64,000 nucleotides of DNA from Pseudomonas sp. 21 (GTDB taxonomy: Bacteria; Pseudomonadota; Gammaproteobacteria; Pseudomonadales; Pseudomonadaceae): positions 91,527-155,526 of the forward strand of contig NZ_JYOA01000011.1 in the NCBI RefSeq assembly GCF_000955805.1, written 5' to 3'. This document shows positions 60,225 to 64,000 of the stretch, piece by piece (the first letter of the stretch is position 1; each line of letters opens with the position of its first letter). A program made the translations under genes and the position numbers. The notes below the pieces were generated by a model. It did not search any database. It was not told the origin of the DNA and saw only the letters and a list, made by a program, of their open reading frames with translations.

Positions 60225-60418
60225 GGTGTGCTTCCGGGCAGTTGAGGAGCGGGAAGTATTGGGCGCCGGCAACCCTGTGCCTGTCAGCGAGTGGCAAAGG
60301 CGCTGTAGGAGCGGTCCGATGCCGCACCGACTTCCGTCTTGCTCCGTCGACGGTCCTTGCCCGGTATAGTGTGCGGCCGGCAATGGGCCGTTGATTTTCC
60401 TGTGATGTGGGGCGTGGT

Positions 60419-61528
60419 ATGCCGGACATGATCGTGGTGGGCGGTGGAGTGGTGGGCATGCTGACTGCCTGGACTCTCGGGCAGGCGGGTGCCGAGGTGG
60501 TGCTGCTGGAAAAGGGCGAGACCGGGCGTGAAGCATCCTGGGCCGGCGGCGGCATCGTCTCGCCGCTCTATCCGTGGCGCTACAGCGCGGCGGTCGCCAA
60601 CCTGGCCCACTGGTCGCAGGACTTCTATCCGCAACTGGGCGCACGCCTGCTCGCGGATACCGGGCTCGATCCGGAAGTGCATGTCACTGGGCTCTACTGG
60701 CTGGACCTGGACGACCAGGCCGAAGCGCTGGCGTGGGCCAAGGCCCACGGCCGCCCGCTTTCGGAAGTGGAGATCGGCGCGGTGCATGAGGCTGTCCCGG
60801 TGCTGGGGCAGGGTTTCGAGCGCGCGGTCTACATGTCCGGCGTGGCCAACGTGCGCAATCCGCGCCTGGCCAAGTCGCTTCGCCAGGCGCTTGTACAGCT
60901 GCCGAATGTGAGCGTGCAGGAGCAGGTCGAGATGACCGGCTTCCTGCAGGAAGGTGAGCGCGTGAAGGGGGTCCGCACTGCTCAGGGGGATTTCACCGCC
61001 GACTCGGTGGTGCTGGCGGCCGGCGCCTGGAGCGGCGAGCTGCTGGCGAAACTGGGGCTTGAGCTACCGGTTGAGCCGGTAAAGGGACAGATGATCCTTT
61101 ACCGCTGCGCCCCGGACTTCCTCTCCAGCATGGTACTGGCCAAAGGTCGCTACGCGATTCCGCGTCGCGACGGGCACATCCTGGTGGGCAGCACGCTGGA
61201 GCATGCCGGCTTCGACAAGACGCCGTCGGAAGAAGCGCTGAAGAGTTTGCGCACCTCGGCAGAGGAGTTGATTCCCGCGCTGGCGGGGATGGAGCCGGTA
61301 AACCACTGGGCGGGGCTGCGTCCGGGCTCGCCGCAGGGTATTCCCTTTATTGGCGAGGTGCCCGGTCATCAGGGGCTGTGGCTGAACACCGGGCATTACC
61401 GCAATGGCCTGGTGCTGGCGCCGGCGTCCTGCCAGTTGCTGGCGGACCTGATGCAGAAGCGTCAGCCGATCATCCAGGCGGCGCCCTATGCGCCGGCAGG
61501 GCGCCTGGTGGCGACGCCCATCGTCTGA
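60419..61528 (+). CDS. thiO: Glycine oxidase ThiO (DadA-family FAD enzyme)
   Basis: A 369-residue FAD-dependent amine oxidase, the likely source of iminoglycine for thiazole (thiamine) synthesis. FAD motif IVVGGGVVGMLTAW at residues 4-17, then LLEKGETGREASWAGGGI, and the C-terminal NHWAGLRPGSPQGIPFIGEVPGHQGLWLNTGHYRNGLVLAP. The start at MPDMIVVGGG; GTG four codons upstream is an alternative. It is divergent from fimT and convergent with pilR. Confidence 0.9.
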   Translation: MPDMIVVGGGVVGMLTAWTLGQAGAEVVLLEKGETGREASWAGGGIVSPLYPWRYSAAVANLAHWSQDFYPQLGARLLADTGLDPEVHVTGLYWLDLDDQAEALAWAKAHGRPLSEVEIGAVHEAVPVLGQGFERAVYMSGVANVRNPRLAKSLRQALVQLPNVSVQEQVEMTGFLQEGERVKGVRTAQGDFTADSVVLAAGAWSGELLAKLGLELPVEPVKGQMILYRCAPDFLSSMVLAKGRYAIPRRDGHILVGSTLEHAGFDKTPSEEALKSLRTSAEELIPALAGMEPVNHWAGLRPGSPQGIPFIGEVPGHQGLWLNTGHYRNGLVLAPASCQLLADLMQKRQPIIQAAPYAPAGRLVATPIV

Positions 61529-61541
61529 GAACGGCCGGGGA

Positions 61542-62879
61542 TCAGTCGATCCCCAGTTTCTTCAGGCGGTAGCGCATGGAGCGGAAGGTCAGCCCCAGGC
61601 GCTGCGCCGCGGCGGTACGGTTCCAGCGCGTCTCTTCCAGCGCCTGCATGATCAGCTTGCGTTCGATGTCCTCGAGGTAATCCTCGAGGTTGTCGATCTG
61701 CGCCAGGCTCGCGTCACCACCGCCGTCCGCCGTGCCGGTTTCGGCCAGGCGCAGGTCGTGAGGCTGGATGACATCGTCCTCGCAGAGCGTGTAGGCGCGC
61801 TCCAGCATGTTTTCCAGTTCCCGCACGTTGCCGGGGAAACGGTAGCTCTTGAGCTTCTCCAGGGCGTCGGCGCTGACTGCCGCGGTAGCCAGTCCGCTGT
61901 CTCCGGCCAGGCGCTTGAGCACGCGGTCGGTCAGCAGCGGGATGTCTTCGCGGCGCTCGCGCAGCGGCGGAACGCGCAGTTCGATGACGTTCAGGCGGTA
62001 GTAGAGGTCCTGACGGAATCGGCCAGCGGCCACTTCCGCGGCCAGGTCCTTGTGAGTCGCGCAGAGGACGCGCACGTCCACCGCTACCTCCTGCTGGCCG
62101 CCTACGGCTCGTACGGCCTTTTCCTGGATGACGCGCAGCAGCTTGACCTGCATCGGCAGCGGCAGGTCGGCGACTTCGTCGAGGAACAGCGTGCCGCCAT
62201 TGGCCGCCTGGAACAGGCCGAGCTTGTCTTCCACGGCACCGGTGAAGCTGCCTTTCTTGTGACCGAAGAACTCGCTTTCCATCAGTTCGGACGGAATGGC
62301 GCCGCAGTTGACCGGCACGAAAGTCTGGGTCTCGCGCGGGCCCTGCTCGTGGATCAGCCGGGCCACCAGTTCCTTGCCGCTGCCGGATTCGCCGCTGATG
62401 TACACCGGCGCCTGGCTGCGGGCGAGCTTGGCCACCTGGTTGCGCAGTGTGCGCATGGGCGGCGAATCGCCTAGCAAGCGGCTGTCCACCGGCGCTTCCT
62501 CGGCTTCCGGCGAGCGCAGGCGCAGGGCGGAATTCACCAGTTCGCGCAGGCGGGCAAGGTCCACCGGCTTGGTCAGGAAGTCGAAGGCGCCGGCCTTGAG
62601 GGCCTGCACCGCGGTGTCGAGGCTGCCGAAGGCAGTGATCATCGCCACCGGCATCTGCGGGTGGCGCTGCTGGATGTACTGCACCAGATCCAGGCCGGTG
62701 CCATCGGGCAGGCGCATGTCGGTGAGGCAGAAGTCGAAGGGCTCGCGGGCCAGGAAGTCGCGGGCTTCCTTGACGTTGCGGGCGCTGCGGGTGTCCAGCT
62801 TCATGCGGCCGAGGGTGATCTCCAGCAGCTCGCGGATGTCGGGTTCGTCGTCGACGATCAGGGCTTTTTGACGGCTCAT
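61542..62879 (-). CDS. pilR: Type IV pilus response regulator PilR
   Basis: A 445-residue NtrC-type activator that drives pilA from a sigma-54 promoter. The receiver has D10/D11 and phosphoacceptor D54 (FCLTDMRLP); the AAA+ domain has GESGSGKE near 171-178 and GSFTGA near 221 (Ser for the usual Ala); the Fis-type HTH ends [27 protein letters not shown]. It lies 15 bases after pilS on the same strand. Confidence 0.96.
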   Translation of the reverse strand: MSRQKALIVDDEPDIRELLEITLGRMKLDTRSARNVKEARDFLAREPFDFCLTDMRLPDGTGLDLVQYIQQRHPQMPVAMITAFGSLDTAVQALKAGAFDFLTKPVDLARLRELVNSALRLRSPEAEEAPVDSRLLGDSPPMRTLRNQVAKLARSQAPVYISGESGSGKELVARLIHEQGPRETQTFVPVNCGAIPSELMESEFFGHKKGSFTGAVEDKLGLFQAANGGTLFLDEVADLPLPMQVKLLRVIQEKAVRAVGGQQEVAVDVRVLCATHKDLAAEVAAGRFRQDLYYRLNVIELRVPPLRERREDIPLLTDRVLKRLAGDSGLATAAVSADALEKLKSYRFPGNVRELENMLERAYTLCEDDVIQPHDLRLAETGTADGGGDASLAQIDNLEDYLEDIERKLIMQALEETRWNRTAAAQRLGLTFRSMRYRLKKLGID

Positions 62880-62894
62880 GCTCTTTGCGTCTTC

Positions 62895-64000
62895 TTAGCT
62901 TTGTTTGCGCGGGTGGGCGAAGGTGAGGCGGAAGCAGCTGCCGCCTTCGTCACGCGTCTTGTAGTCCAGCCGGGCCTGGTTGCTTTCGCACAGCTCGCGG
63001 GAGATGTACAGGCCAAGGCCGGTGCCCTTGCTTTCCGTGGTGAAGAACGGCTCGAACAGCTTCCCCCGCTGATCGGCAGCGATGCCGGGACCGTCATCGA
63101 GCACTTCCAGCACGGGCAGGTCGGTCTCGCTGTCGCGGAACAGGCGCAGCCACACCTGGCCGGTGCCGTTCTTCTGAGTGCTGTACCGTAACCCATTCTG
63201 CACGAGGTTGGTCAGTACCTGCGTCAACTGATGCGGGTCCATGCGCGTCTGCACGGTGCCCTGGCCGGTTTCCACGTGGATCTGCTGGCCTTCGCGCAGG
63301 CTCTCGCGCATCTCGCCGGCGTAGCGGTGCAGCCAGTACTTCAGGTCCAGCAGTTGCGGCTCGGCCTGGCGCCGGCGCGACAGCTGGAGGACGTTCTCGA
63401 TGACCAGGTTCATGCGCCGAGACTGGTCCTGAATGATCTGTGTCAGGCGCCGGTCGGGCTTGTCCAGTTCTTCGGACTCCAGCAGCAACTGCGCTGCATG
63501 GCTGATGGCGCCCAGCGGGTTGCGGATCTCATGGGCAATGCCCGCGGTGAGTCGGCCCAGGGCGGCGAGTTTGAGCTGCTGGGCCTGCTGGGCAATCTGC
63601 GAGATGTCCTCGAGGAACATCAGGATGTGCTGTTCATTGTCGCGGCGCAGGGGAATGAAACTCGGCTGCACGGTCGGGCCGGACTCCGTGGGCTGCAGGC
63701 TCGGCGGGCGCAGGGCGGGATTCTGTTGCCACTGCTGCAGGCTGGAGACCAGCTGCAGGCTGTACTCGGCCAGTGAATGGCCGGGCAGGTCGTGGCCGCC
63801 CAGCAGGGTGGTGGCGCTCTGGTTGGCCAGCAGTACCCGGTGGCGGTCGCCCAGCACCAGGATGCCGGTGCGCATGCGCTGGAGGATCAGCGCGTTGAGC
63901 TCCTCCAGATTGGCCACAGTGGTGGCGCGCTGCTCGGCGATGTTTTCGACGATCTGCTGGCGCCGTGCCAGGGCCTGAATCAGCAGGGCCGAGGCGAAAC
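62895..64000 (-). CDS. pilS: Sensor histidine kinase PilS (5' end cut by the window)
   Basis: The 3' part, 368 codons visible; the frame stays open to the window edge, so the N-terminal membrane domain lies outside. Visible order: end of the linker (LARRQQIVENIAEQRATTVANLEELN), PAS domain (about ILQRMRTGILVLGDRHRVLLANQSATTLLG), HisKA with phosphoacceptor His in AGIAHEIRNPLGAISHAAQLL, then HATPase with N box VLTNLVQNGLRY, G1 VLDDGPGI, F LFEPFFTT and G2 GTGLGLYI. The GTG at 63917 is an internal valine, not the start. It partners PilR. Confidence 0.95.
   Translation of the reverse strand, partial: FASALLIQALARRQQIVENIAEQRATTVANLEELNALILQRMRTGILVLGDRHRVLLANQSATTLLGGHDLPGHSLAEYSLQLVSSLQQWQQNPALRPPSLQPTESGPTVQPSFIPLRRDNEQHILMFLEDISQIAQQAQQLKLAALGRLTAGIAHEIRNPLGAISHAAQLLLESEELDKPDRRLTQIIQDQSRRMNLVIENVLQLSRRRQAEPQLLDLKYWLHRYAGEMRESLREGQQIHVETGQGTVQTRMDPHQLTQVLTNLVQNGLRYSTQKNGTGQVWLRLFRDSETDLPVLEVLDDGPGIAADQRGKLFEPFFTTESKGTGLGLYISRELCESNQARLDYKTRDEGGSCFRLTFAHPRKQS

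Noticed and set aside
60301-60325. Single REP-like unit between fimT and thiO
   Set aside because: GTAGGAGCGG is present but without the paired arm or the full core.
61542-62879. GSFTGA in PilR as a defective sigma-54 contact
   Set aside because: Ser at this position occurs in functional PilR proteins, so it is not evidence of loss.

Overview
The window is chromosomal DNA from a high-GC gammaproteobacterium, almost certainly a Pseudomonas of the P. aeruginosa group. The basis is codon use, protein identities and gene order: from right to left, pilS-pilR-thiO-fimT-fimU-pilVWX-pilY1-pilE-ispH-fkpB-lspA-ileS-ribF-murJ-rpsT-creA-proB-obgE-rpmA-rplU-ispB through rtcR-rtcB-rtcA-ccpA-gdhA-ettA-morA-glyA follows the order I recall for P. 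aeruginosa PAO1 (roughly PA4546 to PA4602). Some PAO1 neighbours are missing, so this looks like a relative rather than P. aeruginosa itself; I cannot fix the species. There are no rRNA genes, phage, IS elements or CRISPR arrays. || Layout: 1-10.6 kb holds metabolic and envelope genes (zinc metallopeptidase, PhzF-like protein, alaC, trmA, purine permease, glyA) with small exported proteins. 10.6-20.5 kb holds the 1417-residue c-di-GMP protein MorA, the ribosome ATPase EttA, gdhA and the periplasmic cytochrome c peroxidase with an ANR/FNR-like box. || 20.5-30.7 kb is the most interesting part. It is a divergent RNA-repair locus. On the minus strand a sigma-54-type promoter precedes a structured leader that contains two abutting 71-nt tRNA-like sequences. 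After it come slipin, zinc-ribbon protein, RtcB RNA ligase, an unrecognised 192-aa protein, a polymerase-beta-type nucleotidyltransferase and RtcA cyclase, closely spaced or with ATGA overlaps. On the plus strand are rtcR (sigma-54 activator with a CARF-type sensor) and a tight trailing cluster of a NADAR-domain protein, an SMI1/KNR4-like protein and an unknown protein. The two tRNA-like units keep the acceptor, D and T arms and the T/D loop signature bases, by compensated changes, but their anticodon arms are unsuited to decoding. They therefore look like tRNA mimics rather than translating tRNAs. || 30.7-40.2 kb: exported DUF4105 and DUF3015 proteins, a DksA/TraR zinc-finger protein, a Lon-family protease with an Arg in its P-loop, UPF0114, FklB, a small protein with a Fur-like box, and ispB. 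40.3-52.2 kb: housekeeping genes (rplU-rpmA, obgE-proB-creA, rpsT, murJ, ribF-ileS-lspA-fkpB-ispH) with clear promoters before rplU and rpsT. 52.2-64 kb: type IV pilus minor-pilin/PilY1 operon, fimT, thiO, and the PilRS two-component system, with pilS cut by the window end. Four REP-type inverted repeats sit between genes.
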